Positions 25,073 to 35,265 of a stretch of 64,000 bases of DNA are shown here, in pieces. Each line of letters starts with the position of its first letter. Within the stretch, counting starts at the first letter, position 1. The DNA is from Candidatus Desulfobacillus denitrificans (GTDB taxonomy: Bacteria > Pseudomonadota > Gammaproteobacteria > Burkholderiales > Rhodocyclaceae). The notes below the pieces were generated by a model. The model was given only the letters and a program-made list of their open reading frames with translations, was not told the origin of the DNA and ran no database searches. The DNA lies in NCBI GenBank assembly GCA_017347485.1, contig AP021857.1, forward strand, positions 868,001 to 932,000, written 5' to 3'. The position numbers and the translations under genes were made by a program.

Positions 25073-26773
25073 ATGCAAAAACGTAATTCGAAATTCGGCG
25101 CCCTGGGCCTGGCCGCATTGCCGCTTGCGCTGGCCGGCATTTTCAGCAGCGCCTATGCCCAGGACGCCGCGCCCCCGGCCATGACGGCGGAGGAAAAGGC
25201 GACAGGCAAGAAAATCTACTTCGAGCGTTGCGCCGGCTGTCACGGCGTGCTGCGCAAGGGTGCCACCGGCAAGAACCTGGAGCCGAGCTGGTCCAAGAAG
25301 GACAAGGACGGCAAGGAAACCTCGGGCGGCACGCTGAAGCTGGGCACCAACCGCCTCGAGAAGATCATTGCCCTCGGCACCGAAGGTGGCATGGTCAACT
25401 ACGACGACATCCTGACCAAGGAAGAAATCAACATCATGGCGCGCTACATCCAGAACACGCCGGATGTGCCGCCCGAGTTCAGCCTGAAGGACATGCGGGA
25501 TTCCTGGAAGCTGATCATCCCGGTCAAGGATCGTCCGACCAAGCAGATGAACAAGATCAACCTCAACAACGTCTTCGCCACCACGCTGCGCGATACCGGC
25601 GAGCTGGCCCTGATCGACGGCGACACCAAGCAGATCTGGCAGATCCTGAAGACCGGCTACGCGGTGCATATCTCCCGCCTGTCGGCTTCCGGCCGCTACG
25701 TCTACACCGTCGGCCGCGACGGCCTGGTTACCCTGATCGACCTCTGGTTCGAGAAGCCCACCACCGTGGCGACGATCAAGATCGGTTCCGACGCCCGCTC
25801 GGTGGACACTTCCAAGTTCAAGGGCTACGAGGACAAGTACCTGGTCGGCGGTTCCTACTGGCCGCCCCAGTATTCGATCATGGACGGCTTCACGCTCGAG
25901 CCGCTGAAGGTCGTTTCGACCCGTGGCGCGACCGTCGATGGCGAATATCACCCCGAGCCGCGCGTGGCCTCCATCGTGGCCTCGCACATCAAGCCGGAGT
26001 GGGTCATCAACATCAAGGAAACCGGCATGATCACGCTGGTGGACTACAGCGACATCAAGAACCTGAAGACCACCACCATCGACTCCGCCAAGTTCCTGCA
26101 CGACGGCGGCTGGGACATGACCAAGCGCTACTTCCTCGTGGCCGCCAACGCCTCGAACAAGATCGCCGCCGTCGACACCAAGACCGGCAAGCTGGCCGCC
26201 CTGGTGGATACGAAGAAGATTCCCCACCCGGGTCGCGGCGCCAACTTCGTTCATCCGGAGCATGGTCCCGTCTGGGCGACCGGCCACCTCGGCGATGCCG
26301 TCGTCACGCTGATCTCGACGCCGCATGACAATCCCAAGTTCGCCAAGTACAAGAGCAAGAACTGGAAGGTTGTCCAGGAACTGCCGATGCCCGGCGCCGG
26401 CAACCTGTTCGTCAAGACCCACCCGAAGTCGAAGCACCTGTGGGCCGACATGCCGATGAACCCCGAGCGCGAGAACGCCGAGTCGATGGTGGTGTTCAAT
26501 ATGAACGACCTGACCAAGCCGCCGGTCAAGATCGACGTGGCCAAGGATTCGGGCCTGCCGATGACCAAGGCGCTGCGCCGTGCGGTGCACCAGGAGTTCA
26601 GCCAGGACGGCACGGAAGTGTGGGTCTCGCTGTGGGGCGGCAAGACGGACCAGTCGGCCATCGTGGTGTATGACGACAAGACGCTCAAGGTCAAGAAGGT
26701 GATCACCGATCCGAAGATGATCACCCCGACCGGCAAGTTCAACGTCTACAACACGGTGAAAGACATCTACTGA
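25073..26773 (+). CDS. nirS: Cytochrome cd1 nitrite reductase (NirS), copy 1
   Basis: Periplasmic enzyme reducing nitrite to NO. The 566-residue precursor has a signal peptide (cleaved near AYA-Q, residues about 29-30). A cytochrome c domain carries CAGCH at 53-57, and an eight-bladed d1-heme propeller follows ([47 protein letters not shown], terminal [11 protein letters not shown]). Length is normal for NirS. The ATG has GGGAGAAA upstream; a longer reading from 25028 is not supported. It differs from the second NirS mainly in the N-terminal arm and the c-domain. Next are nirT and a c552-like gene, its likely electron donors. Confidence 0.97.
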   Translation: MQKRNSKFGALGLAALPLALAGIFSSAYAQDAAPPAMTAEEKATGKKIYFERCAGCHGVLRKGATGKNLEPSWSKKDKDGKETSGGTLKLGTNRLEKIIALGTEGGMVNYDDILTKEEINIMARYIQNTPDVPPEFSLKDMRDSWKLIIPVKDRPTKQMNKINLNNVFATTLRDTGELALIDGDTKQIWQILKTGYAVHISRLSASGRYVYTVGRDGLVTLIDLWFEKPTTVATIKIGSDARSVDTSKFKGYEDKYLVGGSYWPPQYSIMDGFTLEPLKVVSTRGATVDGEYHPEPRVASIVASHIKPEWVINIKETGMITLVDYSDIKNLKTTTIDSAKFLHDGGWDMTKRYFLVAANASNKIAAVDTKTGKLAALVDTKKIPHPGRGANFVHPEHGPVWATGHLGDAVVTLISTPHDNPKFAKYKSKNWKVVQELPMPGAGNLFVKTHPKSKHLWADMPMNPERENAESMVVFNMNDLTKPPVKIDVAKDSGLPMTKALRRAVHQEFSQDGTEVWVSLWGGKTDQSAIVVYDDKTLKVKKVITDPKMITPTGKFNVYNTVKDIY

Positions 26774-26790
26774 GCAACATCGGCAGCACG

Positions 26791-26823
26791 ACATCCCGGG
26801 GGCCTGGCGCCCCCGGATGTTTG
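26791..26823 (+). terminator. Hairpin after nirS1 (terminator or attenuator)
   Basis: Long GC-rich inverted repeat (ACATCC-CGGGGGC / GCCCCCGGATGT with one bulged C) followed by TTTG. The weak T-tail suggests partial read-through into nirT, giving more nirS1 than downstream message. Confidence 0.65.
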
Positions 26824-26852
26824 TAGTTACGGGTCTTCAAGAGAAAGCACAC

Positions 26853-27452
26853 ATGCCCGACACGGTTTCATCCAAGGCAGGCTGCTGCTGGCGCGTGCTG
26901 CGCCAACCCAGCGCCAAATACTCCCTGCTGACGCTGCTGGTGGTCGGCTTCGTCTCCGGCATCGTCTTCTGGGGCGGCTTCAACACCGCCATGGAAGCCA
27001 CCAACACGCTGGAGTTCTGCGTCTCCTGCCACGAGATGCGCGACACCGTCTATCAGGAATACCAGAAGACCATCCACTATTCGAACCGCACCGGCGTGCG
27101 CGCCATCTGCTCGGACTGCCACGTGCCGAAGGACTGGGTGCACAAGGTGGCGAGGAAGGTGCAGGCCTCGAAGGAGCTCTACGGCAAGCTGATGGGTACC
27201 ATCGACACGCCGGAGAAGTTCGAGGCCAAGCGCCTGGAGCTGGCGCAGAACGAGTGGGCGCGCATGAAGGGTTCGGACTCGCGCGAGTGCCGCAACTGCC
27301 ACGGTTTCGAGGGCATGAACCCGGAGGCGCAGAAGCAGCGGGCGAGAAAGCAGCACGAGATGGCGCAGCGCGACGGCAATACCTGCATCGACTGCCACAA
27401 GGGCATCGCCCACCAGAAGCCGAAGGGCATGAAGGAAGAGGACGAGGAGTGA
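26853..27452 (+). CDS. nirT: NapC/NirT-type tetraheme cytochrome c
   Basis: Membrane-anchored quinol dehydrogenase that passes electrons to periplasmic reductases. The 199 residues have one N-terminal membrane anchor (about 23-44) and four CxxCH heme sites (56-60, 86-90, 146-150, 178-182). These include the NapC-type CVSCHEM with Met as likely axial ligand. The ATG at 26853 is preferred over an upstream reading because it begins the charged cytoplasmic leader. Position right after nirS1 matches the nirST order of Pseudomonas stutzeri, so it probably feeds the nitrite reductase. Confidence 0.93.
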   Translation: MPDTVSSKAGCCWRVLRQPSAKYSLLTLLVVGFVSGIVFWGGFNTAMEATNTLEFCVSCHEMRDTVYQEYQKTIHYSNRTGVRAICSDCHVPKDWVHKVARKVQASKELYGKLMGTIDTPEKFEAKRLELAQNEWARMKGSDSRECRNCHGFEGMNPEAQKQRARKQHEMAQRDGNTCIDCHKGIAHQKPKGMKEEDEE

Positions 27453-27526
27453 GCCTCGTCATCCCGGGGGCGTCCTCGGCGTTTTATACTCACGAGCGAT
27501 TTCAACCTGTCACGAAGGAGCTGACC

Positions 27527-28393
27527 ATGCAGAAACTCATTACCGCTTCCGCCGTCGGCCTGCTGCTCTCCCTGGGCGCAGGCAGCGCGATGGCCGCCCC
27601 CGACTGGAGCAAGGTGCCGGGCAAGAAGATTACTTTGCTCTACCCGGGCGCGTCCCCCATCGAGTGGATCACCAAGGGTACCGAGCATGGTGGCGCCCGC
27701 GGCCTGAAGAAGGGCGAAAGCTGCGCCAGCTGCCACGACGAGGAAGCCGCCGACATGGGCAAGAAGATGGTGAGCGGCCAGAAAATCGAGCCCAAGCCGA
27801 TCAAGGGCAAGGCCGGCTCGATTCCCGTCACCGTGCAGGCCGCCCATGACGGCGCCAATCTTTATTTGCGCTTCTCCTGGAAGCAGCCCGCCGGCGGCGC
27901 CGAGAAGATGGACAAGGACAACCAGACCAAGCTGGCGGTGATGCTCGAGGACAACAAGGTCGAGCGCGCCAATCTGTCCGGCTGCTGGGAGACCTGCCAC
28001 CAGGACGCCCGCACCATGCCGGAGGCCAAGGACGACAAGAAGACCAAGTACGTCGCCGGCGGCGACGTCAAGTCCGGCAAGTTCTACGACCTGATCCAGT
28101 GGACCAGCAAGGGCGCCAAGCACGACGGCTACGTCGCCGACAAGCGGGTGATGGAAGGCGGCAAGGGCCTGGTCGACGCGAAGGGCGAGAAGAAGGGCGA
28201 CGAGTGGGTCGTCACGTTTACCCGCAAGCTCGCCGGCGGCGGCGAGGGCGACATCGTCATGGCCCCGGGCAAGACCTACAATTTCGGCTTCGCCATTCAT
28301 GACGATTACACTGCCGGCCGCTTCCACCACGTTTCGCTCGGCTACACGCTGGGCATCGACGCCAAGGCCGACATCACGGCGGCCAAGCAGTAA
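27527..28393 (+). CDS. Periplasmic c552-like heme protein (EB_dh/NirB-type), CX2CH plus CX3CH
   Basis: The 288-residue precursor has a signal peptide (to about residue 23) and a good AAGGAG ribosome site. It has one normal heme motif, CASCH (66-70), and one CWETCH (153-158) with three residues between the cysteines, an unusual CX3CH spacing. The C-terminal GKTYNFGFAIHDDYTAGRFHHVSLGYTLG is typical of ethylbenzene-dehydrogenase-like heme-binding proteins (EB_dh). In P. stutzeri the diheme cytochrome c552 NirB follows NirT, so this is likely its counterpart and an electron carrier for NirS. I avoid the symbol nirB because it usually means the NADH nitrite reductase. Confidence 0.8.
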   Translation: MQKLITASAVGLLLSLGAGSAMAAPDWSKVPGKKITLLYPGASPIEWITKGTEHGGARGLKKGESCASCHDEEAADMGKKMVSGQKIEPKPIKGKAGSIPVTVQAAHDGANLYLRFSWKQPAGGAEKMDKDNQTKLAVMLEDNKVERANLSGCWETCHQDARTMPEAKDDKKTKYVAGGDVKSGKFYDLIQWTSKGAKHDGYVADKRVMEGGKGLVDAKGEKKGDEWVVTFTRKLAGGGEGDIVMAPGKTYNFGFAIHDDYTAGRFHHVSLGYTLGIDAKADITAAKQ

Positions 28394-28431
28394 GCGGTTC
28401 GTCCCGGGAACGCGCCGGGCGCAAGTCGGAC

Positions 28432-28459
28432 AAACGGGGAGCGATGGCTCCCCGTTTTT
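28432..28459 (+). terminator. Rho-independent terminator after the c552-like gene
   Basis: AAACGGGGAGC / GCTCCCCGTTT, an 11-bp stem with a GATG loop and TTTTT tail. It lies directly before the cupredoxin ribosome site. Confidence 0.9.
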
Positions 28460-28476
28460 GATTTCTGGAGGTGCGT

Positions 28477-28803
28477 GTGAGACCGAGCAGCCAGGCGATC
28501 GCCGTACTGTGGGGACTGACTTTTTTCGCCGGCCAGGCACTGGCCCAGGTGGCGCAAGTCGACATCCGGGACTACAAGTACGAGCCGGCCGAACTGAAGA
28601 TCAAGGCCGGCACCACGGTGAAGTGGACCAACCGCGAGAAGCGTGTCAGCCATTCGGTGTTGTTCACCGGTCCGGGCGGCTTCGAGTCGGAGCGCTTTTT
28701 CCCGGGCGAGTCCTGGCAGCGCACCTTCGACAAGCCGGGCGTCTTTCCCTACACCTGCGGCCCGCATCCGGAAATGAAAGGCCGCATCGAAGTCACCGAG
28801 TAG
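28477..28803 (+). CDS. Small type 1 copper protein (cupredoxin)
   Basis: The 108-residue precursor has a signal peptide (to about residue 23). The mature domain of about 85 residues is plastocyanin/amicyanin-like. Copper ligands visible are H59 (VSHSVLF), C94, H97 and M100 (CGPHPEM), a complete type 1 site. GTG at 28477 is chosen because GGAG lies six bases upstream; the GTG at 28471 abuts it. It is a likely periplasmic electron donor to NirS1 or NirS2, replacing the cytochrome c551 (NirM) that is missing here. A GGACTGACTTTT word encodes part of its signal peptide. Confidence 0.88.
   Translation: MRPSSQAIAVLWGLTFFAGQALAQVAQVDIRDYKYEPAELKIKAGTTVKWTNREKRVSHSVLFTGPGGFESERFFPGESWQRTFDKPGVFPYTCGPHPEMKGRIEVTE
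28514..28524 (+). repeat. Dispersed word GACTGACTTTT, copy 6
   Basis: GTGGGGACTGACTTTTTTCG in the cupredoxin signal peptide, read as WGLTFF. Confidence 0.85.
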
Positions 28804-28829
28804 GCACGCCGCCGCTTCAAGTGAAAGCG

Positions 28830-28856
28830 AAAGCCGCGCCGGCGGCTTTTGTTTTT
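28830..28856 (+). terminator. Rho-independent terminator after the cupredoxin gene
   Basis: AAAGCCGC / GCGGCTTT with a short loop and a long T-rich tail (TTTTGTTTTTT), between the cupredoxin gene and nirI. Confidence 0.85.
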
Positions 28857-28919
28857 TGCGGCCAATCCCGCTACACTCCGCGGGCAACCGAATCGCAGGT
28901 CCATCCACCGCCGAGCGTC

Positions 28920-30755
28920 ATGTCGAAGCTGCGTCAACTGTTCGTCGCCTTGCTGCTGAGCCTGGCCGGCTGGGCCGGGGCGGCGGATCTGCCCACCCTG
29001 TACCCGCAAGCGCGCAACATTTTCCCCGGCGCCGAGAGCTTCGGCGGCTTCGAAGGCGCGCCGCCCGCGGCCGCCGCCTACAAGGCCGGCAAGGTCATCG
29101 GCTATCTGTTCCTGACCGACGACGTGCTGCGCATTCCGGCCTATTCGGGCAAGCCGATCAATACCCTGGTCGGCATCGATACCGAGGGCCGCATCGCGGG
29201 ACTGGCCATCGTGCATCACGACGAGCCGATCCTGGCCGTCGGCATCACTCCGGAACGGCTGAACCATTACGTCCAGCAGTATTCCGGCAAGTCCGTCTTC
29301 GACAAGATCATCATCGGCGCCGCCCGGCCCGGGCATGTCAATATCGACGGCATCAGCGGCGCCACCATCACGGTGATGGTCGAGAACGCCACGGTGATGC
29401 GTTCCGCGAAGGCCGTGGCCGAGGCGCGCGGCATCCAGCCGGGTTCATCCGGGCCGGCGGCCGGCGGCGCTGCGGCGGAGGCGGCCCGGGGGGCGTCGCC
29501 CGCGACAGCCGTGCCCGCGATTGAGCCCACATCGCCGCCGTCACCGGCGACGGAGAAGGCGGAGGCCGTCGCACCGGTGAAGCCGCAGGCGGACAGGGCG
29601 GCAACCTTGTCGCCGCATCCTGTGTCCGGCACGGCCGCGCGAGCCGAGCGTCAGCGCCAAACCCCGCTCCTGGCGCAGGGCCCCGCTTCGCCATCGGCAA
29701 GGGCGCAGGCGCGCGACGGCGGCGCCTACCCGGCGGCCAATCCGGGCAGCTGGGTTCCGCCCGAGGATGAGCCGGCCTGGATTGCCATTTGGCAGAACCG
29801 CACCTTCGAGATCGCCGTGCTGGTCGCCGGCCTGGTCGTCCTCTCCTTCATCCTCGTCTTCCAGGACTGGCTGGCGAAACGCCCCCACGCGCTGACCTAC
29901 GTGCGCAACGGCTTTCATGTCTATACGCTCTTCTTCATCGGCTGGTGGGGCCTGGCCCAGTTGTCGGTGCTCAACGTGCTCACCTTCGTGAACTCGGTGA
30001 TGCAGGGCTTCCGCTGGGAGAATTTCCTGATCGATCCGATGCTGTTCATTCTGTGGGGATTCGTCGCCATGACCCTGCTGCTGTGGGGCCGCGGCGTGTA
30101 TTGCGGCTGGCTGTGCCCGTTCGGCGCCCTGCAGGAACTGATCCTGATCGCCTCGCGCAAGCTCAAGCTGCCGGAGGTGGAGTTCAGCGATGCGGTGCAT
30201 GAGCGCCTGGTGGCGCTCAAGTACATCATCCTGATCCTGCTCTTCGGCGTGTCCCTGCAGTCGATCGCCGAGGCTGCCTGGTATGCCGAGGTCGAGCCGT
30301 TCAAGACAGTGTTCGCGATGCGCTTCCAGCGGGAATGGAATTACGTCTTCTATGCGCTGATCCTCATCGGCGTGGCGGCGGTGAATCGCAAGTTCTACTG
30401 CAAGTACCTCTGCCCGCTGGGGGCGGCGCTGGCCATTCCGGGACGCTTCCGGCTGTTCGAGTGGTGGCTGCGGCGGCGCAAGGAGTGCGGCAAGCCCTGC
30501 CAGGTCTGCGCCAACCGCTGCTCGGTGCGGGCGATCCGCTCGACCGGCGAGATCAATGCCAACGAATGCCATTACTGCCTCGACTGCCAGGTCATCTACT
30601 ACAACGACAAGGTTTGCCTGCCCCTCATCGATCGCCGCAAGCGCCGCGAAGAGCAGCAGCTGCGGAGGCGGGAGTCCGGCAGCCATGGCGGCATACCGCT
30701 CGCGGGCCCCTCCGAAGACCATGCAAACAACATCGTTCGCACAGATAAACATTGA
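28920..30755 (+). CDS. nirI: NosR/NirI-family membrane flavo-iron-sulfur protein
   Basis: The 611-residue protein has a signal/first membrane segment and a periplasmic FMN-binding domain (about 60-165, with ISGATITVMVENATV carrying the Thr for covalent flavin). A Pro/Ala/Glu-rich linker follows at about 170-275, then about five membrane segments with paired CX3CP motifs (CGWLCPFGA, CKYLCPLGA). Two cytoplasmic [4Fe-4S] clusters are at the C-terminus (CGKPCQVCANRC, CHYCLDC). NirI is needed for nir expression or activity in Paracoccus, and NosR feeds N2O reductase. Lying between the two nirS genes, this one is best called NirI. The long linker is unusual. Confidence 0.88.
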   Translation: MSKLRQLFVALLLSLAGWAGAADLPTLYPQARNIFPGAESFGGFEGAPPAAAAYKAGKVIGYLFLTDDVLRIPAYSGKPINTLVGIDTEGRIAGLAIVHHDEPILAVGITPERLNHYVQQYSGKSVFDKIIIGAARPGHVNIDGISGATITVMVENATVMRSAKAVAEARGIQPGSSGPAAGGAAAEAARGASPATAVPAIEPTSPPSPATEKAEAVAPVKPQADRAATLSPHPVSGTAARAERQRQTPLLAQGPASPSARAQARDGGAYPAANPGSWVPPEDEPAWIAIWQNRTFEIAVLVAGLVVLSFILVFQDWLAKRPHALTYVRNGFHVYTLFFIGWWGLAQLSVLNVLTFVNSVMQGFRWENFLIDPMLFILWGFVAMTLLLWGRGVYCGWLCPFGALQELILIASRKLKLPEVEFSDAVHERLVALKYIILILLFGVSLQSIAEAAWYAEVEPFKTVFAMRFQREWNYVFYALILIGVAAVNRKFYCKYLCPLGAALAIPGRFRLFEWWLRRRKECGKPCQVCANRCSVRAIRSTGEINANECHYCLDCQVIYYNDKVCLPLIDRRKRREEQQLRRRESGSHGGIPLAGPSEDHANNIVRTDKH

Positions 30756-30765
30756 TAAATATCAA
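30752..30765 (+). promoter_or_regulatory. Fnr/Dnr-type operator of nirS2, upstream box
   Basis: TTGAT-AAAT-ATCAA, a perfect consensus palindrome overlapping the nirI stop codon. Its centre is 33 bp before a second box, suggesting two bound dimers on one face of the helix. Confidence 0.85.
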
Positions 30766-30769
30766 ATAG

Positions 30770-32599
<1,830 letters not shown>

Positions 32600-32623
32600 T
32601 CCGATTCGGCGCGAGCCGATGCG

Positions 32624-32652
32624 AACGGGGGCCTGCGGGCCCCCGTTCTTTT
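32624..32652 (+). terminator. Rho-independent terminator after nirS2
   Basis: AACGGGGGCC / GGCCCCCGTT stem with a TGCG loop and CTTTT tail. Confidence 0.88.
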
Positions 32653-32721
32653 GGTGCGCCCGGCAGGGCGCTTGACGCCGGGGGAACCGGCGTTGGCCTC
32701 CAAACACATCGGTTCCGTCTA

Positions 32722-32735
32722 TTGAGAAAAGTCAA
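32722..32735 (+). promoter_or_regulatory. Fnr/Dnr-like operator of the nirC-F-DL-G-H-J-N operon
   Basis: TTGAG-AAAA-GTCAA keeps the core TTGA-N6-TCAA and is a full palindrome, with two changes from the best consensus. It lies about 40 bases before the nirC ATG, so the transcript leader would be short. It probably drives the heme d1 operon together with nirS. Confidence 0.65.
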
Positions 32736-32774
32736 TGCGTTAGTCCCGGTCAACGGGCATTCTGCAGGCGGACG

Positions 32775-33104
32775 ATGAACGCGAAACCCATAGCATTGCT
32801 TTCCTGCCTGCTGCTTGCCATGGCCGCGTGGGCAGCCGATCCGCCGCCGGACAGGCAGCGGGAATTGGTGCGCATGGTGCGGCAGGATTGCGGCTCCTGC
32901 CACGGCCTGACCCTGAAGGGAGGGCTGGGGCCTCCCCTGTTGCCGGAAACCCTGCGCGACAAGCCGGCCGAATCGCTCCGGTATACTGTGCTCCTCGGCC
33001 GGCCGGGCACGCCGATGCCGCCCTGGAACGCCTTCATGAACGAGGCCGAAGCCGACTGGATCGTGCGCCAGTTGATGCTCGGCTTTCCCGAAGAGACCCG
33101 CTGA
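32775..33104 (+). CDS. nirC: Periplasmic monoheme cytochrome c NirC
   Basis: The 109-residue precursor has a signal peptide (to about residue 21), one CGSCH heme site (39-43) and the NirC/c55X pattern GGLGPPLLPETLRDKP...LGRPGTPMPPWN with a likely Met ligand in TPMPPW. NirC can donate electrons to NirS and/or take part in the last step of heme d1 maturation. The stop overlaps the nirF start (TGATG). It is the first gene of a tightly coupled seven-gene operon. Confidence 0.92.
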   Translation: MNAKPIALLSCLLLAMAAWAADPPPDRQRELVRMVRQDCGSCHGLTLKGGLGPPLLPETLRDKPAESLRYTVLLGRPGTPMPPWNAFMNEAEADWIVRQLMLGFPEETR

Positions 33105-34273
33105 TGAAATCCCTGTTCTCCGTTCTCGCCGCCCTGCTGCTGTCCGCCTGCTCCGGCGCCGCCCTGCGCGGCACGGGCGACCTCGGCATCGTCATCGAGC
33201 GCGCCACGGGCAGCGTCGCCGTCGTCGACACCAGCGCCCGTGCCATCCTTGGCCGTGTCGAGGGCCTGGGCGACCTTTCCCATGCCTCCGCCGTGTATTC
33301 GCGCGATGGCCGTCATGCCTACGTCTTCGGCCGCGACGGCGGCCTGACCAAGGTCGACTTGCTGGAGCGGAAAATCGCCAGGCGCATCATCCAGGCCGGC
33401 AACTCCATCGGCGGCGCCATCTCACAGGACGGCCGCCTGGTTGCCGCGCAGAACTACCAGCCGGGCGGGGTGAAGGTGTTCGATGCCGGAACGCTGGAAC
33501 TCCTCGCCGACATTCCCGCCGCCTATGGCGACGGCAAACAGTTCTCGAAAGTGGTCGGCCTCGCCGACGTGCCGGGCAGCAAGTTCGTCTTTGCGCTGTT
33601 CGAGGCCGGCGAGATCTGGGTCGCCGACCTGTCGCAGCCGCGCACGCCGCAGGTGACGAAGTTCCGCAACATCGGCAGCCAGCCCTACGACGGCCTGGTG
33701 ACGCCGGACGGCCGCCATTACATCGCCGGCCTCTTCGGCGAGGACGGCCTTGCCCTGGTCGATCTGTGGAAACCCGAACAGGGCGCGCGCAAGATCCTCG
33801 CCAACTACGGCAAGGGGGCGGAGAAGCTGCCGGTGTTCAAGATGCCGCACCTGCGCGGCTGGGCGGTGGCCGGCGCGCGCGCCTACCTGCCCGCCATCGG
33901 CAGGCAGGAGGTGCTGGTGGTCGACACGACGACCTGGCAGGAGGTCGGCCGCATTCCGGTCAAGGGCCAGCCGGTGTTCGTCATGGCGCGCCCGGATGGG
34001 CGCCAGATCTGGGTGAACTTCGCCTTCCCCGACTACGGCCAGGTGCAGGTCATCGACACGCTGGAGCAAAAGGTTGTGCAAACGCTTGCACCGGGCAAGG
34101 CCGTACTGCACATGGAATTCACGCCGCGCGGCGAGGCCGTCTGGATCTCGGCGCGCGACGACAATCGCATCGTCGTCTTTGACACCGCCAGCTTCGCCAG
34201 GCTGGCCGAACTGCCGGCGCAGAGCCCGTCGGGCATTTTCTTCACCAGCCGCGCCGCGCGCATCGGTTTCTGA
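33104..34273 (+). CDS. nirF: Heme d1 biosynthesis protein NirF (lipoprotein)
   Basis: The 389-residue precursor begins with a lipobox (LLLSAC, Cys16), so it is predicted to be anchored in the membrane facing the periplasm. The rest is an eight-bladed propeller similar to the d1 domain of NirS (VYSRDGRHAYVFGRDGGLTKVDL, YQPGGVKVFD, HLRGWAVAGARAYLPAIGRQE, NFAFPDYGQVQVIDT). NirF is required for heme d1 and acts on a late precursor in the periplasm together with NirN and NirS. It shares the TGATG overlap with its neighbours on both sides. Confidence 0.95.
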   Translation: MKSLFSVLAALLLSACSGAALRGTGDLGIVIERATGSVAVVDTSARAILGRVEGLGDLSHASAVYSRDGRHAYVFGRDGGLTKVDLLERKIARRIIQAGNSIGGAISQDGRLVAAQNYQPGGVKVFDAGTLELLADIPAAYGDGKQFSKVVGLADVPGSKFVFALFEAGEIWVADLSQPRTPQVTKFRNIGSQPYDGLVTPDGRHYIAGLFGEDGLALVDLWKPEQGARKILANYGKGAEKLPVFKMPHLRGWAVAGARAYLPAIGRQEVLVVDTTTWQEVGRIPVKGQPVFVMARPDGRQIWVNFAFPDYGQVQVIDTLEQKVVQTLAPGKAVLHMEFTPRGEAVWISARDDNRIVVFDTASFARLAELPAQSPSGIFFTSRAARIGF

Positions 34274-35265
34274 TGGACTCCCTCGAGTTTCGCCTGATCA
34301 ACGAGTTTCAGCGCGACTTTCCCTTCGAGCCGCGGCCCTTTGCCGAGATCGCCTGGCGGTTGTGCACCGACGAGGAATCCGTGCTGGCCGCCCTGCAGCG
34401 CCTGCGCGACGAGGGCGTGGTCAGCCGCGTCGGCGCCGTCTTCTCGCCGCGCCGCGTCGGCGCCAGCACCCTGGCGGCGCTGGCGGCGCCGCCAGAGCGG
34501 CTCGAGGAAATTGCCGCGGGCATCAGCGCCCGCCCCGAGGTCAACCACAATTACGAGCGCGAGCACCATTTCAACCTGTGGTTCGTCGTCACCGCGCCCG
34601 ATGAAGCGCATCTTGCCCGTACGCTCGGCGAGATCGAGCGGGACAGCGGCTGCGCCGTGATATCGCTGCCCCTCGAGCACGAGTTCCACATCGATCTCGG
34701 CTTCGATCTGGCCGGCGTCTGCAAGGCCCCTTTCTCGGGCCGCCGCATCGGCGACGCCGCCCCGCGCGGACTGACTTTTGCCGAGCAAAACCTCCTGGCC
34801 GCCCTGCAGCATGGCCTCGATCTGGTGCCGCAGCCCTTCGCCCGCCTCGGCGAACAGGCCGGCCTCGGCGAGGCGGAAGCCATTGCCTTGCTCAAGCGCT
34901 GGCGCGTCGAAGGGCTGATCAAGCGTTTCGGCGTCGTCGTGCGCCACCACGAACTCGGCTACACGGCCAATGCCATGGTCGTCTGGGATCTGCCGGACGA
35001 CGACGTCGAGCGCGTCGGCAGCCTGCTCGCCGCCGAACCGGAGGTGACCCTGTGCTACCGCCGCCGGCGCCATCCGCCGCAGTGGCCCTACAACCTGTTC
35101 TGCATGATCCACGGCCGTGCGCGCGGCGAGGTCGAGGCCGCCGTCGCGCGGCTGCGCGAGCGCCTCGGCCTGAACGCGGTGACCCATGCCGTGCTGTTTT
35201 CGCGCCGCCGCTTCAAGCAGCGCGGCGCACATTACATCCCGCAGGCGGCCGCCGCCCATGGATGA
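34273..35265 (+). CDS. nirDL: Siroheme decarboxylase NirDL (fused NirD and NirL)
   Basis: The 330-residue protein has two Lrp/AsnC-like halves. The N-terminal NirD-like half is about 1-165 (FRLINEFQRDFPFEPRPF, NHNYEREHHFNLWFV). The C-terminal NirL-like half is about 170-325 (LLAALQHGLDLVPQPFARLG, CYRRRRHPPQWPYNLFCMIHG). The second His-rich motif carries the decarboxylation residues. Together with NirG and NirH it converts siroheme to 12,18-didecarboxysiroheme. The fusion is known in Paracoccus and relatives. A GGACTGACTTTT word lies at the junction of the halves (34769-34779). Confidence 0.93.
   Translation: MDSLEFRLINEFQRDFPFEPRPFAEIAWRLCTDEESVLAALQRLRDEGVVSRVGAVFSPRRVGASTLAALAAPPERLEEIAAGISARPEVNHNYEREHHFNLWFVVTAPDEAHLARTLGEIERDSGCAVISLPLEHEFHIDLGFDLAGVCKAPFSGRRIGDAAPRGLTFAEQNLLAALQHGLDLVPQPFARLGEQAGLGEAEAIALLKRWRVEGLIKRFGVVVRHHELGYTANAMVVWDLPDDDVERVGSLLAAEPEVTLCYRRRRHPPQWPYNLFCMIHGRARGEVEAAVARLRERLGLNAVTHAVLFSRRRFKQRGAHYIPQAAAAHG
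34769..34779 (+). repeat. Dispersed word GACTGACTTTT, copy 7
   Basis: GCGCGGACTGACTTTTGCC in nirDL at the domain junction, read as RGLTFA. Confidence 0.85.

Noticed and set aside
32722..32735. Another copy of the dispersed ACTGACTTTT word (GAAAAGTCAA in reverse)
   Set aside because: It departs from the word after AAAAGTCA and is better explained as a TTGA-N6-TCAA Fnr-type palindrome.
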